From: Hydromonas sp.
GTDB lineage: Bacteria > Pseudomonadota > Gammaproteobacteria > Burkholderiales > Burkholderiaceae
Direction of reading: 5' to 3'
Length of the DNA stretch: 64,000 nucleotides
NCBI GenBank assembly: GCA_017495165.1
Contig: JAFEII010000009.1
Coordinates: 89,781 to 153,780, forward strand
Part shown: in pieces, positions 63,973-64,000 of the stretch
Position numbering within the stretch: position 1 is the first letter of the stretch
How the letters are laid out: the number at the start of each line of letters is the position of its first letter
Translations under genes and position numbers: made by a program
Notes under the pieces: model-generated
Told to the model about the DNA's origin: nothing
Database searches by the model: none
The model's input: only the letters and a program-made list of their open reading frames with translations

Positions 63973-64000
63973 ATGGGGAGCATACTGCATGGCAATGCCA
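63973..64000 (+). CDS. IS481-type transposase, first codons (partial)
   Basis: ATG at 63973 with AAAGGAG about 10 nt in front. The nine visible residues are MGSILHGNA, a start that I associate with IS481-family transposases, which then continue into a helix-turn-helix. The rest lies beyond the window, so this is a weak call resting on a short match. Confidence 0.45.

Overview
The window is a stretch of betaproteobacterial chromosome, most probably order Burkholderiales, with a GC content near 50 percent by eye. The evidence is gene content and order: tRNA-Tyr/Gly/Thr-tuf-tRNA-Trp-secE-nusG-rplKAJL-rpoBC, divergent rluC/rne, rhodanese-grxC-secB, gpmA-ctpA, mutY/mutM beside TPR-lolB-ispE, metX-metW, and a 3-hydroxybutyrate dehydrogenase. 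I cannot name the genus. Two inverted 20-bp repeats of the form known in Neisseria as dRS3 are present, but the gene content is not specifically neisserial.

Layout. 1-7903 is a polyamine module: the end of a putrescine aminotransferase, a complete ABC importer (potFGHI) in the same relative order as the Pseudomonas spu cluster, then puuC and puuB of the gamma-glutamyl route. 8078-10473 is a reactive-sulfur module: a CsoR-family repressor and a persulfide dioxygenase-rhodanese fusion on the minus strand, and a split YeeE/YedE transporter on the plus strand. The two arms meet at a 40-bp palindrome that contains two overlapping divergent promoters. 10524-15403 carries a small membrane protein, tpx, a TatD nuclease, metXW and bdhA. 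15404-16283 is a repeat-rich island with one uncharacterised membrane-anchored protein. 16284-20630 is rluC and rne, with a long rne leader. 20631-21987 holds a previously unlisted 57-residue ORF with its own hairpin, a secreted protein whose signal peptide is out of frame at an A10 run, and possible IS debris.

21988-35914 is mostly housekeeping: mutY, mutM, TPR-lolB-ispE, secB, grxC, rhodanese, gpmA, ctpA, an alanine-repeat lipoprotein, a ribosomal-oxygenase-type cupin and mfd. 36004-37853 is a type II restriction-modification pair with an EcoRII-C-like nuclease. apaH-MFS and ubiD follow.

41719-46941 is the most accessory-looking region: a Sel1-repeat/DUF2971 protein, a fatty acid hydroxylase, an STY0301-type secreted protein, an autotransporter C-terminal remnant, and a saccharopine-dehydrogenase-like gene broken by one in-frame TGA. 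47090-49487 has a class II amidotransferase, a methyltransferase and dgkA. From 49610 on lies the transcription-translation supercluster ending with rpoC. The last bases enter what looks like the start of an IS481-type transposase.

I do not see a CRISPR array, a prophage or a conjugative element. The observations most worth following are the sulfur-module palindrome, the A10 frameshift, the Sel1-DUF2971 gene, the small ORF at 20718 and the palindromic repeats around 15466-16242.
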